A stretch of 64,000 bases of DNA from Gammaproteobacteria bacterium (lineage in GTDB: Bacteria; Pseudomonadota; Gammaproteobacteria; Pseudomonadales; Azotimanducaceae): assembly GCA_026708185.1 (NCBI GenBank), contig JAPOVK010000002.1, forward strand, positions 1 through 64,000, written 5' to 3'. Made by a program: the position numbers and the translations under genes. How positions within the stretch are numbered: the stretch's first letter is position 1; each line of letters begins with the position of its first letter. The notes beneath the pieces were generated by a model. It ran no database searches, was not told the DNA's origin, and saw nothing but the letters and a program-made list of their open reading frames with translations. Shown piece after piece: positions 18,951 to 28,769 of the stretch.

Positions 18951-20333
18951 GTGCCGATTGCTAGACGGATCGATCTAGAAGCCCTCTACGGGAGGCTGCC
19001 GATCGTCCTGCAGAACAGGATCTGCAGTGCGGAGGGACGCCGCCTTGAGCGGCAACGCTACGGGAAGGGGTACCAGAGTGTCCTTGCGGACGCGGAGCAG
19101 CGCGCTCGGTCCCCTCAGGCTGTGGCGACGGCCTACCGTGACGCGAGACTGCAGGCGTTCGTCGGCCACTGTGCCCGCACGGTGCCCTACTACCGGGACT
19201 GGTTCCGCGACTGCGGGGTGGATGCTGCGGACATTCGGACGCTGGCTGACTTGCCGGCCCTGCCCGTGCTGACGAAGGCCGACGTGCAGGCGAACATCGA
19301 TGACTTCCAGTCGGACTCGACGCTTCGGAGGGAGCGGGTCGCGACGCACACGAGTGGCAGCACGGGTGCTGGATTGCGGTTCTCCACGACGGTCTCGGCC
19401 ATTCGGGAACAGTACGCGGTCTGGTGGCGCTACCGAGGCTGGCACGGTCTCGAGCACGGGGTCTGGTGCGGGCATTTCGGCGCACGGTCGGTGGTCCCGG
19501 CGTCGCAGAAGACGCCCCCGTATTGGCGCTACGACCGCCCCGGCCGTCGTGTCATGTTCAGCGGCTACCACATGAGCGAGTCTCGCCTCGGCGCGTACAT
19601 CGAAGAGTTGCGCAAACGTCGCCTGCCTTGGCTGCACGGCTTTCCATCGACGCTGGCGTTGCTGGCGGCTCATGTCGTGGAGCACGGCGTCGACCTCGGC
19701 TACGACGTCCGCTGGGTCACGGTCGGCGGCGAGAATCTCCTTGCGGCGCAGGCTGAAGTGATCGCACGCGCCTTTGGCGTACGACCGGTGCAGCACTACG
19801 GACTGGCGGAGGCCGTTGCCAACATCTCGGAATGCGAACGTGGCCGGCTGCATGTCGACGAGGACTTCGCGGCCGTCGAGTTCCTGCCGGAAGACACTGG
19901 TCAAGGCCATCGTATCGTTGGCAGCAACTTCACCAACCCGGCAACACCGCTCCTGCGCTACGACACGGGTGATGTCGTGACGATTGACGAGCAAGGCTGC
20001 GACTGCGGCCGACCCGGGCGCGTCGTCGCGGCGATTGACGGTCGCCAGGAGGACTATGTCGAGCTCGGTAACGGTGCCCGCGTCGGGCGCATGGACCATG
20101 TCTTCAAGGACATGACGAACATCCGCGAGGCGCAGGTTGTGCAGAAGCGGGCGGGAGAACTGGAGATCCGTGTCGTTCGGGGCAGTGGCTATTCGGAGTC
20201 GGACGAGCGTGAGCTGCTGCGGGAGATGGTCAAGCGCGTCGGGGAGGAAACGGGCGTGAGGATTCGCTATGTCGACCACCTGGAACGAGGCCCGGGCGGA
20301 AAGCTGCGGTTCGTGGTCTCCGAGATTGCCTGA
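18951..20333 (+). CDS. CapK/PaaK-like phenylacetate-CoA-ligase-family adenylate-forming protein
   Basis: 460 residues from a GTG preceded by AAAAGG at seven bases. Landmarks of the adenylate-forming superfamily: HTSGSTGAGL (ATP-binding P-loop, about residues 130-139), VTVGGENL, QHYGLAEAVANISE (AMP-binding) and RYDTGDVV; the C-terminal subdomain ends GPGGKLRFVV with the expected Lys. Family members related to CapK occur in capsule and exopolysaccharide clusters, where they are thought to activate an acyl group for attachment, while classical PaaK activates phenylacetate. With no phenylacetate genes nearby and polysaccharide genes upstream, the CapK-type role is preferred. Confidence 0.88.
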   Translation: MPIARRIDLEALYGRLPIVLQNRICSAEGRRLERQRYGKGYQSVLADAEQRARSPQAVATAYRDARLQAFVGHCARTVPYYRDWFRDCGVDAADIRTLADLPALPVLTKADVQANIDDFQSDSTLRRERVATHTSGSTGAGLRFSTTVSAIREQYAVWWRYRGWHGLEHGVWCGHFGARSVVPASQKTPPYWRYDRPGRRVMFSGYHMSESRLGAYIEELRKRRLPWLHGFPSTLALLAAHVVEHGVDLGYDVRWVTVGGENLLAAQAEVIARAFGVRPVQHYGLAEAVANISECERGRLHVDEDFAAVEFLPEDTGQGHRIVGSNFTNPATPLLRYDTGDVVTIDEQGCDCGRPGRVVAAIDGRQEDYVELGNGARVGRMDHVFKDMTNIREAQVVQKRAGELEIRVVRGSGYSESDERELLREMVKRVGEETGVRIRYVDHLERGPGGKLRFVVSEIA

Positions 20334-20417
20334 GGCCTTGCCAAGGTGGTGACCATGCCACCCGCGAGGTCGGCCCAAGCAAGCCCTGGTGGCGATCAGG
20401 ATGGCGGAAGGGGGTCG

Positions 20418-21538
<1,121 letters not shown>

Positions 21539-21578
21539 GCCCACGGCGCCACGGTTGACATGCGGATCGGACGGACCA

Positions 21579-22331
21579 GTGGGCCGTAGGCGACGCAGTC
21601 ACGGTACCACCCGAGCCATTCGGATCGGGTTCCTCTTGCTGCTGCCCGCATTCCCCTTGGACGGCCTTGCGGCCCAGTACGAGTCCACTGGGTGGGTCTC
21701 AGGCAAAAGCAGCAACCCTTGCAGCTGGGCAAAGAGCGTCGCGCATCGCGACATGCTGCGGAACTGCCCCGCAACTTGGGAGAACCACCTCGACCACAGC
21801 TACCCCTGGCAGTGGTTCCAGGTCGAAGGCTGTAGTTTCTCCCTGCCGTTCGCACGCAATAACTTCCGATATGAGCGCTCAATGTGCGGCTGCGAGTGCG
21901 GCTCTCGCATCCGTCCGAACCAGTCGCTTCCGACCAGGTACTGCACAGTCCGATGGGACTGCCCAACCGTCCCCACCGTCCAAACCATCGTCGCGTTGCC
22001 TGAGCCTGCGCCTCGTGCGGCACCCCCATCTCCCCGGCCGCAGACTCCTCCGCAATGCGAACAGGAGTGCGGCTTCTGGGCCCGAGCCCTTCGGGACTGC
22101 AACTCCGGTCGCATGCCCGGAGACACGTTGGCATTGGATGAACTCGACAGGCTGGCCGACGAGTTCAAGTCCCAATGCGCCGCGACCTGCGCGCGGTCCG
22201 ACGGCGATCGCAACTTCTTCGACGTCGACATGAAGATCGAGCGCGACACGCCGGGCGTCTGCTCCTTCGACTGGACGTGGTGCACACCGGAACTCGGGAG
22301 GACCAGTTGCGTGCCACCTGCCCTCGAATGA
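21579..22331 (+). CDS. Cys-rich exported hypothetical protein
   Basis: About 250 residues from a GTG at 21579; the frame is open further upstream across the truncated activator, but that part is antisense to it. The N-terminus is basic (GRRRRSHGTTRAIR) followed by GFLLLLPAFPLDGLAAQ, a convincing signal peptide. The mature protein has roughly 18 Cys, including CGCECGS, QCEQECGFW and a spaced series near the C-terminus, plus a Pro-rich linker, so it is probably disulfide-bonded in the periplasm or outside. No family recognised. It starts 41 bases from the breakpoint of the duplicated activator segment. Confidence 0.6.
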   Translation: MGRRRRSHGTTRAIRIGFLLLLPAFPLDGLAAQYESTGWVSGKSSNPCSWAKSVAHRDMLRNCPATWENHLDHSYPWQWFQVEGCSFSLPFARNNFRYERSMCGCECGSRIRPNQSLPTRYCTVRWDCPTVPTVQTIVALPEPAPRAAPPSPRPQTPPQCEQECGFWARALRDCNSGRMPGDTLALDELDRLADEFKSQCAATCARSDGDRNFFDVDMKIERDTPGVCSFDWTWCTPELGRTSCVPPALE

Positions 22332-23218
22332 ACGCGACTCCCGAACCTTCCGAAACTGAGCGACCCATCGGGCCGGGCTAGAGCAGACTCAAGGAAGTCG
22401 GAATGACGCATTCCGAACACGAGCGCGCAGATGGCCAGCTGCGATGATCTAGACCTGACTACGCGGTCGGGGCTACAGTTACCGACGCCCTGTTCTTCGC
22501 CCTGACGAGCCGTCTGGCTGCGCCGAAGGCGACGGCGCGTTAGACGTCGGGCCAGCGAGGCGCAGGCCGCGGCTTGGCAGTTCGAGGATGCCGAGGCCTT
22601 CGAGGTCGCCAGAGGCTGGGATGTCGACACGCAAGGGTTACGTCGCATACGGCCCGGAACGCGTACTGATCGTTCCGTGGCACGGAGTCCGGGCGCGATT
22701 GGCGAACGAATCTGCAAGCTGTGACCGACCCGGGCCTTCGGTAACGACACGCGTCTCGAAGCCCCGTGCGTGGGCGTGGCCCAAGGTGCGGATCGTCCGC
22801 CCGTGGCCCAACCAACGCTTTGCCGTCACTCACCGAAGGTAGGTCGGCAATTGGACCCCCGCCAGTCTCGCCTTCCTGGGAGTTGTGTGGAAAAGGAGGT
22901 GGTCATGGTGTTCTACTGCGGATCACCACAGCGATCGGCCCACAGACAACATCAACATATTGATTTTATTGAATTAATTCAAAGACCCACCACAACAGCG
23001 TGACCGCTGATCAGCGTCCGTGTTCTCCCCTCCTTTGTTTCGCTGTTCGCGCGCTGTCGCCGATGGTTCTAGGGAAATGAGCGCGCCTTCGCGCAATCGC
23101 TTGACGCGACGCGAACGCAACGAGGCGCGGCTTCGCGGCGGACAGCCCCGCCAGCGCGCCGTACCGCACGCCGCGGGGCCCGCGATCGACCGAGCTGACC
23201 GGGCTGGACGGCAGAGCG
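22332..23218. other. Stretch without a convincing gene
   Basis: Short ORFs here have no ribosome sites and no recognisable motifs. A strongly AT-rich patch (22945-22982) stands out against the high-GC background. The segment looks like decayed or intergenic DNA leading into the mobile-element relics that follow. Confidence 0.5.
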
Positions 23219-23367
23219 TCACCACCAAGATGCGCTACGCGCGCGCCGACGTCGACACGAAACGCGCAGCCCTGTCGCAGGTGTTCCCCGAGACGCTTGG
23301 TCCGCCGGCCGGCGGAAGTGCGGTCGTCGACGGCGCCGACATGGCCGGATGGCTGCGTGCGCTGTAG
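23219..23367 (+). pseudogene. C-terminal relic of a tyrosine recombinase/integrase
   Basis: The frame encodes SVTTKMRYARADVDTKRAAL followed by SQVFPETLGPP. This closely resembles the end of many phage- or island-type tyrosine recombinases (T-x-x-x-YARAD-x-x-x-KRxAL), where the catalytic Tyr lies just before YARAD. The catalytic Arg-His-x-x-Arg region is absent upstream, so this is a fragment. It marks an old insertion, together with the istB relic next to it. Confidence 0.5.
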
Positions 23368-23450
23368 CCCCAGTTATGTGGAGTTCGAGGGGCGACGTCC
23401 TAGGCAAAACGCTTGCCGGGCGCCGCCAACTCCACACAACGACGCGCTTC

Positions 23451-23488
23451 ACATAAGTCGACTTATGTTGCGCTCAACATAAGTCGAC
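23451..23488. repeat. 18-bp perfect palindrome plus a half copy
   Basis: ACATAAGTCGACTTATGT (23451-23468) is its own reverse complement. ACATAAGTCGAC recurs at 23477-23488, directly before the istB relic. It may be an operator-like site or a small repeat created by insertion-sequence decay. Confidence 0.5.
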
Positions 23489-23570
23489 GAGCTCGGCTAC
23501 CTGCCGGTGAGCCGCGACGGCGCCGTGCTGTTCTTCCAGCTGATCAACGCCCGCCACGAACGCGCCGCCA
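23483..23570 (+). pseudogene. istB: IstB (IS21-family helper ATPase) fragment
   Basis: The frame encodes VDELGYLPVSRDGAVLFFQL followed by INARHERAAT. This matches the Walker B and following region of IstB-type ATP-binding proteins (DELGYLP, LFFQLI, ARYE). No start codon, no P-loop upstream, and the similarity ends after about 30 codons, so it is a small fossil of an IS21-type element. Confidence 0.65.
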
Positions 23571-23817
23571 CTTGGGCTTCACGCGGCCTTCGCAGAAGGA
23601 CGCCGGGCGGATCGCGCCAGCCCTGAGCGCGCGGTCGATGACTCGCCCGACCGTGCACACCCTCAGCGTCAGCCCAAGGCGAGATGGCGGCATGACGATG
23701 TGCTTCGCGACCGGCGGGATCGCGGCGACGTCGAACAAGACTGCAGAAGCGCCAGCGTGCGCCGCGGGCCGAGATTCATCTGGGGTCCGGGCAAGCGCGG
23801 TCGATTGGGCGAGGCTG

Positions 23818-26109
23818 TCAGGGGCGGTATCCCGTTGGGCATCTGCAGGTCGGCGCGCCGGGCGACTGCGTCGCGTCGAGCATGTCGCAGGCGGCCCCGA
23901 TCTCGCGCTGGCGCGCCTGCACCTGGTCCGGGGACGCCGAGCTTCCGACCGCGATGGCACACCAGGCGGCTGCGGCCTGGAGCGCGAACGCGCGCCGCTG
24001 GAAGCCGACGCTGGCGGGGCACCAGGGCAACCCTAGGCCGTCGGCGTCGTCGAGCGCGGGGTATCCGGGAATCTCGCATGCACGCGTCGGCGCGCGCGGG
24101 GCAGTGGCCGGCGCGGCTGAGGGCCGGCTCGCGGTCGGCGGCGCCTCCCGTTCGGAGAAGCGCGCCTCGTTGACGAGCCAGTACGCGTCCGCGGTGCGCA
24201 GCGCCTCGTTCTCCTGTGTCAGGTCCCACGCGGTTCGCCCCTCGGCGTTCCGCGCAGTCGCGTCGGCGCCGGCCGCCAGCAACGCCGTGACGGCTTCGCC
24301 CGCATGCATGGGGTTGTCTGCGATCCGCTCCTGGTACTCCTCCCGGGTCATCCGGCCATCGGCCACGGCCCTTGTCCAAGCGTCGAAATCGTGACTCTTC
24401 CACTGCACGGCTAGGAGCAGAGGCGTGTTTCCAGCCTCGTCGCGAGCGTCGATGTTCGCTCCCAGTGCGATCAGCGCGGCGGTTGTTCCGCTGCGCGGTT
24501 CTGTGGCCGCCCAGTGCAGCGGGGTCTGTCCGTCTTCATCCCGGGCCTCCAGACGAGCTCCCGTCGCCGCAAGGTATTCCACAATGACCGGTCTGGCGTC
24601 TCGCCTGGCGGCCCAGTGCAGCGGGGTCGCTCCGCTTGATGTGCGCGCGTCGACCGTTGCGCCGCCCGACAACAGCGCGGCGGCGATCGCAACGTTTTGA
24701 GCCAGGTGGAGGGGAGTGATCCCGTCCCTGCCGCGAGCGTTGACGTCCGCTCCCGCAGCAACCAGGGTTTCGACGGTGACCGGATCCTCGGCGTAGAGCG
24801 CCGCCTCGTGCAAGATGGTGTCATGGTCCGTCCGTGCATTGGGGTCTGCGCCGTGGCGCAGCAGGAGCGGCACCGCGCCCTCGAAGTGGTACATCGCATT
24901 GTGGAGCGCCGTGCGGTTTCTGGGGTCGCGGATTCCGGCATCTGCGCCCGCAGCGAGGAGGATCCCGACCGCATCGGGGTCGGCGGCGACCAAAGCGTAA
25001 AACAGTACGGGAGTGCCGCGCTTGTCCACCGCGTCCACGTCGGCACCCGAGGCAACGAGCGTCTCGAAGACCTCGGTCTCGGTGTTCCCGATGGCATAGA
25101 ACAGGGGTCCGTGGCCATCGTCGTCACGCGCCTTCGGGTCGGCCCCGCTGGCGAGGAGGAATCGCAGGACGTCGATGTTGGGGTTCCCCGCCGCGAAGTG
25201 CAGAAGCGTCCTACCGCCGTTTGAGCGTGCGCCGGGATCGGCGTCGGCGGCCACAAGCGCCTCGAGCACCGCCGGGTCGTCGCTACCCTTGGCGGCTGCG
25301 GCCAGCGGCGTGCCGCCCCAGCGGTTGCGCGCCGAGACGTCGGCGTCGGCGGCTATCAGCGCCGCGACCACGGCCGCGTTCCCGGATTCCGCCGCGAGGT
25401 GCAGGGGCGTGACGCCCCGATCGTTGGGCGCTGAAACGTCGGCCGAGGCGTCGATCAGCGTCTCGACCACGGCCGCGTTGGCGTTGAACGAGGCAGCGAG
25501 GTGCAGGGGCGTGCTCCCGCCCGCGTCGACGGCCTCCGGGTCGCTCCCGCTGGCGAGCAGGAAGCGCACCGCCTCCGCATTTTCGTTGTACCGCGCGGCG
25601 ACGTGCAACGGGGTCAGACGGTCGCCGCGGCCGACCAGGTCGACGCCGCGCGCGTGCAGGACCCGCAGAACGGCGACGTTGGCGTTGGTCGCCGCCCAGT
25701 GCACGAGGCCGAGCCCGTCGTTTCGCCAGGTCGGGTCCGCACCGGCTTCGATCAGCAGATCGAGGACGGCCGGGTTGTCGTTGTCGCGTGCCGCCGCCAC
25801 GAGGCCTGTCGTGTTGCCGTGAACGCAGGGCGCGTTCAGGTCCGCGCCCGCCTCGATCAGCAGGCGGAGCACCTCGGGGCTATTGCTGTGCGACGCCGCT
25901 GCGAACCACGCCGGATCGTCGCCTTCGCCCACCATGTTCGGGTCGCGGGTCTCCAGGCATCGCGACGTAGCGGCCGGGTCGGCCGCACTGAAGAAGGCCT
26001 CGGTTCCCCAAAGATCGCAGGAAAGGTCCGCGCCTTCGCGGTCGGTGGCCGCCAGGGCCGGCATCGGGGCACAGATCGAGAACACCGCCAGTGTCAGGGC
26101 CAAGCGCAT
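23818..26109 (-). CDS. Exported ankyrin-repeat protein
   Basis: About 763 residues. The ATG at 26109 was chosen because it gives a clean signal peptide (RLALTLAVFSICAPMPALAA). Around eighteen 33-residue ankyrin repeats follow, with the usual GxTPLHxAA and VxxLLxAGADxxARD pattern; several start TPLHLAA or TPLHWAA. The C-terminal ~100 residues are distinct, with five Cys (CEIPGYP, WCPASVGF, WCAIAVG, ACDML, CRCPTGY) and may form a small disulfide domain. Export of an ankyrin protein suggests binding to a protein partner in the periplasm or outside the cell; host interaction is possible but unproven. Gene stands alone on this strand. Confidence 0.88.
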   Translation of the reverse strand: MRLALTLAVFSICAPMPALAATDREGADLSCDLWGTEAFFSAADPAATSRCLETRDPNMVGEGDDPAWFAAASHSNSPEVLRLLIEAGADLNAPCVHGNTTGLVAAARDNDNPAVLDLLIEAGADPTWRNDGLGLVHWAATNANVAVLRVLHARGVDLVGRGDRLTPLHVAARYNENAEAVRFLLASGSDPEAVDAGGSTPLHLAASFNANAAVVETLIDASADVSAPNDRGVTPLHLAAESGNAAVVAALIAADADVSARNRWGGTPLAAAAKGSDDPAVLEALVAADADPGARSNGGRTLLHFAAGNPNIDVLRFLLASGADPKARDDDGHGPLFYAIGNTETEVFETLVASGADVDAVDKRGTPVLFYALVAADPDAVGILLAAGADAGIRDPRNRTALHNAMYHFEGAVPLLLRHGADPNARTDHDTILHEAALYAEDPVTVETLVAAGADVNARGRDGITPLHLAQNVAIAAALLSGGATVDARTSSGATPLHWAARRDARPVIVEYLAATGARLEARDEDGQTPLHWAATEPRSGTTAALIALGANIDARDEAGNTPLLLAVQWKSHDFDAWTRAVADGRMTREEYQERIADNPMHAGEAVTALLAAGADATARNAEGRTAWDLTQENEALRTADAYWLVNEARFSEREAPPTASRPSAAPATAPRAPTRACEIPGYPALDDADGLGLPWCPASVGFQRRAFALQAAAAWCAIAVGSSASPDQVQARQREIGAACDMLDATQSPGAPTCRCPTGYRP

Positions 26110-26192
26110 GCGGAACGTGTGGGTGGGCGACCTTCCTGCGAGCTTATGGGCTGTAGCTGGCCATGGCAACTCTGTGGCTGACCTTGTCAAAG

Positions 26193-26235
26193 CAATTCAG
26201 AGATGTCCCCTTCTCTCCAATTCAGAGATGTCCCC
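26193..26235. repeat. Two 18-bp direct repeats, 25 bp apart
   Basis: CAATTCAGAGATGTCCCC occurs at 26193-26210 and again at 26218-26235, just upstream of the ankyrin gene. The repeated GGGGACATCTCTGAATTG pattern on the other strand recalls terminal sequences of insertion elements, but no transposase is adjacent. Confidence 0.6.
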
Positions 26236-26496
26236 TCCGGCGAGGTCTTGTTGGCTGCGTGACGCTCGCCACAGCGGCCTCGCGCGGTCCTCGCCCCTCG
26301 CGATCGGAAACGAGGGCACCACGGGGGTCGGATTCCGGGCCAGGATGACCGACTGCATGGTATTCCTCGAATGCCCGACTCGATCGGCATGACCACTTTT
26401 CGGTGACGACGGTGTGCATATTGGTCCGGACATGACTGTTCGCTGGCTCGTCGGTACGGGTCGACAACGGTCGCTTCACCGAGCGTTGCGCCGTGC

Positions 26497-26793
26497 GTGC
26501 GCCCGAGCGCCCGGATGGTGAGGTTGCCGGGCGGCAACGAGCTTCAGACGTCTTGCTACGCGGTGCGCGAGTTCGACCTGCTTACCGTGAACCTGTTCGA
26601 GGTCGGCCAGCGTTGGCGCTTCGGCTTCATCCGCAGCTGCGACCTTCCCCGCTCGCGCTACAACGCCTACAGGACAAGCCAGCGCAAGCACTTGCTGGCT
26701 ACAAGCGTGGCCGTGACATGGCCGCTTGAGCCGCCGTTCCACGATCAACCGTTCGACATCCTGCGCGACATTGTGCGGGAACGGCGACGGTGA
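26497..26793 (+). pseudogene. Probable fragment of an uncharacterised small protein
   Basis: 98 codons. The first 15 look non-coding; from ELQTSCYAVREFDLLTVNLF onward the pattern (Cys, FD, then GQRWRFGFIRSCDLPRS, later VTWPLEPPF) resembles a conserved small protein that lacks its N-terminus. No ribosome site precedes it. No function proposed. Confidence 0.35.
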
Positions 26794-27279
26794 GCGGCGA
26801 GAGCTCGACAGACCCGCTACGCGAGCGGCGCCGAACCAGATCTGTAGCCCGTGCCTAGGAGATACGACGACGCCGCGCGGCGGATCACGGAGCCGAGCAA
26901 GGTGCTCTTGGTGTAAAATCGGTACGTAGGAGTCTGGGCGCAGTGACCTGTAACCGAGGAGTGCACGGGCGCCACAGATCCCGATCGCCGAGGGCTGTTC
27001 ATTGGTCATCCCCGCCCAGATCAAGGGCGGAGCATGCCGCCCGAGTCGTCGCGGTTCTCAAAGCCGACTGTGCCGGTGCCGGTACCTCAATCTCACGGTT
27101 TGCGACAGAACTGCTACGAGAAGGTCTGGTGCATCCCGATCGAGACCGGCGACGCCGAGTACACTGACGAGAATGAGCCTGCCGTATTACCACCAAGGGC
27201 AAGTGAACATCGAGCACGCGCTCGCGGAACCGCCCGACCGGGTTGAAGGAAACGGGCAGCGAAACCAAGTAGGCGGAAA

Positions 27280-27660
27280 ATGATGTGGGACTTGCTCATA
27301 TTGGCCTTCTGGCTGGCCGTGATCGTTGTGCTCATACGTTGGGCGATGGTTCTGTTTAGAAAACCGCGAGTGCGTCAGCAAGATGATCCAAACAGCGGTA
27401 TAGGCAGCGGCGGTCGGACAATGACCGATACCCAGCGACTGCTGCAATCCATCGGTCAAAGGACGTTCCTTCGATGCCATGAGCGGGCACAAGCGAAACG
27501 AGACGAGTTCACCGTCGATGACCTGCTGGAATGCGATCCGCAGCTACGAGGCACAACCCCCAGTGCGCAGCGAACGCGGGTGAGCAAGCTCAAGCACATC
27601 GTGCGAGAGGGCTTGATAGAGGAAGCTCTGAGCTTGTGCGATCCGCGCCGGGGCCTTTGA
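27280..27660 (+). CDS. Small protein with N-terminal membrane anchor
   Basis: 126 residues: an N-terminal membrane helix (LLILAFWLAVIVVLIRWAMVLF), a polar linker and a helical soluble part (TDTQRLLQSIGQRTFLRCHE, TVDDLLECDPQ, RVSKLKHIVREGLIEEAL) in which a short helix-turn pattern might bind nucleic acid or protein. Two ATGs lie at 27280 and 27283 with AGGCGG upstream. Family unknown; the region around it is otherwise poor in genes. Confidence 0.5.
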   Translation: MMWDLLILAFWLAVIVVLIRWAMVLFRKPRVRQQDDPNSGIGSGGRTMTDTQRLLQSIGQRTFLRCHERAQAKRDEFTVDDLLECDPQLRGTTPSAQRTRVSKLKHIVREGLIEEALSLCDPRRGL

Positions 27661-27892
27661 GGCAGTGGCGACAATCGGCACGACCGGCCATCCTGCCGCA
27701 GCGCTTGGTGCCGCACTGACGACGCCGGATGCGTCCGCTTTCGCCGCGGCGCAGGACGGGCGCTCCGTCTTCAGCCCGTAGCACTCTTAGTCAGTCACGC
27801 GGGATCCGAATGTGACTCCCTTCAACAGACATCGGGTGCGCGCTCGAGCGGGCCGATGTGACTCGGCGACACGGTTGGGCGAGCGGAAGAAC

Positions 27893-28537
27893 TCAGCGCG
27901 GGCCGGCGAGAATCCGGTCGACGAGGGCGTCCGCCTGGCGAACCGACTCGTGGAACAGGTCCGTCAGGATCGCGGAGATCAGCGCATTCGCCCGGTCCCG
28001 ATCGCGGCCGCCAAGGTATCTGTCGCTGACCTCGATGCGGATGCCGGGCCGTCCGGCGTCTGCGAGAAGGCCGGAGTGCCCGACGAAGACCCACAGGCAG
28101 CCGCCCTCGGGCTTCTCCGGCTGGAAGTCGACCGCGCAGAGGAAGCTGCCGAATCCGGAGATCCAGCCCTGCGCGATGAGGGACTTCAGGAAGCGGCCGG
28201 GGTTGCGCATGGGCAAGTGGAAGGTACGGTTGATGTGGATGCCAGACATAAGCCGGTCGGGCATCTCGTTAAGCGTGCCGAGCGCGAGATCGCGGAGCGG
28301 GCGGTACGGCGGTCGCCGGGACTCGACGTCGAAATGTCCAGGATTGACGCTCACGCTCAGATGCCCGGCGCTGAAGGACGAGAGTTCGTCGCTGACATGC
28401 CAGATATTTGCGCCCTTAGCCTCATGATCGGCGAGGATCCCTCGTTGGGCCAGGGCAGCCGGGGAGGCCGCGCGCGGAACGAAGCCGTTTCCGCCGATGG
28501 CCACCCGCACGCTTTTGGATTCGGGCTCGATTCGCAT
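27893..28537 (-). CDS. Hypothetical protein
   Basis: 214 residues, soluble, no signal peptide. Conserved-looking blocks are IWHVSDELSSFSAGHLSVSV, NRTFHLPMRNPGRFLKSLIA, CLWVFVGHSGLLADAG and RDRANALISAILTDLFHESV. The regular alternation of hydrophobic and polar residues supports a real folded protein. I do not recognise the family. It reads away from the FG-GAP gene, whose start region lies about 230 bases to the right. Confidence 0.55.
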   Translation of the reverse strand: MRIEPESKSVRVAIGGNGFVPRAASPAALAQRGILADHEAKGANIWHVSDELSSFSAGHLSVSVNPGHFDVESRRPPYRPLRDLALGTLNEMPDRLMSGIHINRTFHLPMRNPGRFLKSLIAQGWISGFGSFLCAVDFQPEKPEGGCLWVFVGHSGLLADAGRPGIRIEVSDRYLGGRDRDRANALISAILTDLFHESVRQADALVDRILAGPR

Positions 28538-28769
28538 TGGTAAGGTCTTCCTTCAACAAAGAAACGACGGCAATGGTCCGGCTAGGCGGCGGCAGTCGTC
28601 AAGGGCGAGGGCGATCTGGGTCCGACTTGGTGCCGGCGTCCTCAAGACGTCAGATGTGGGGATGCCAGACGTCGACACCTCGCTGGCGAGCGCGGCACCG
28701 CCCCGCGCTCTTGTTTGCCCGAGACTTGCGGTCGCGCGAACTTGCGACCACGAGGATCGCAGGCCGACA

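Noticed and set aside
23444-23493. CRISPR-like repeat suspicion at the ACATAAGTCGAC copies
   Set aside because: Only one and a half copies with no regular spacer length; it is a palindrome, not an array.
26943-27283. Several short rightward frames before the small membrane protein gene
   Set aside because: Overlapping frames with no ribosome sites or family patterns; probably non-coding.
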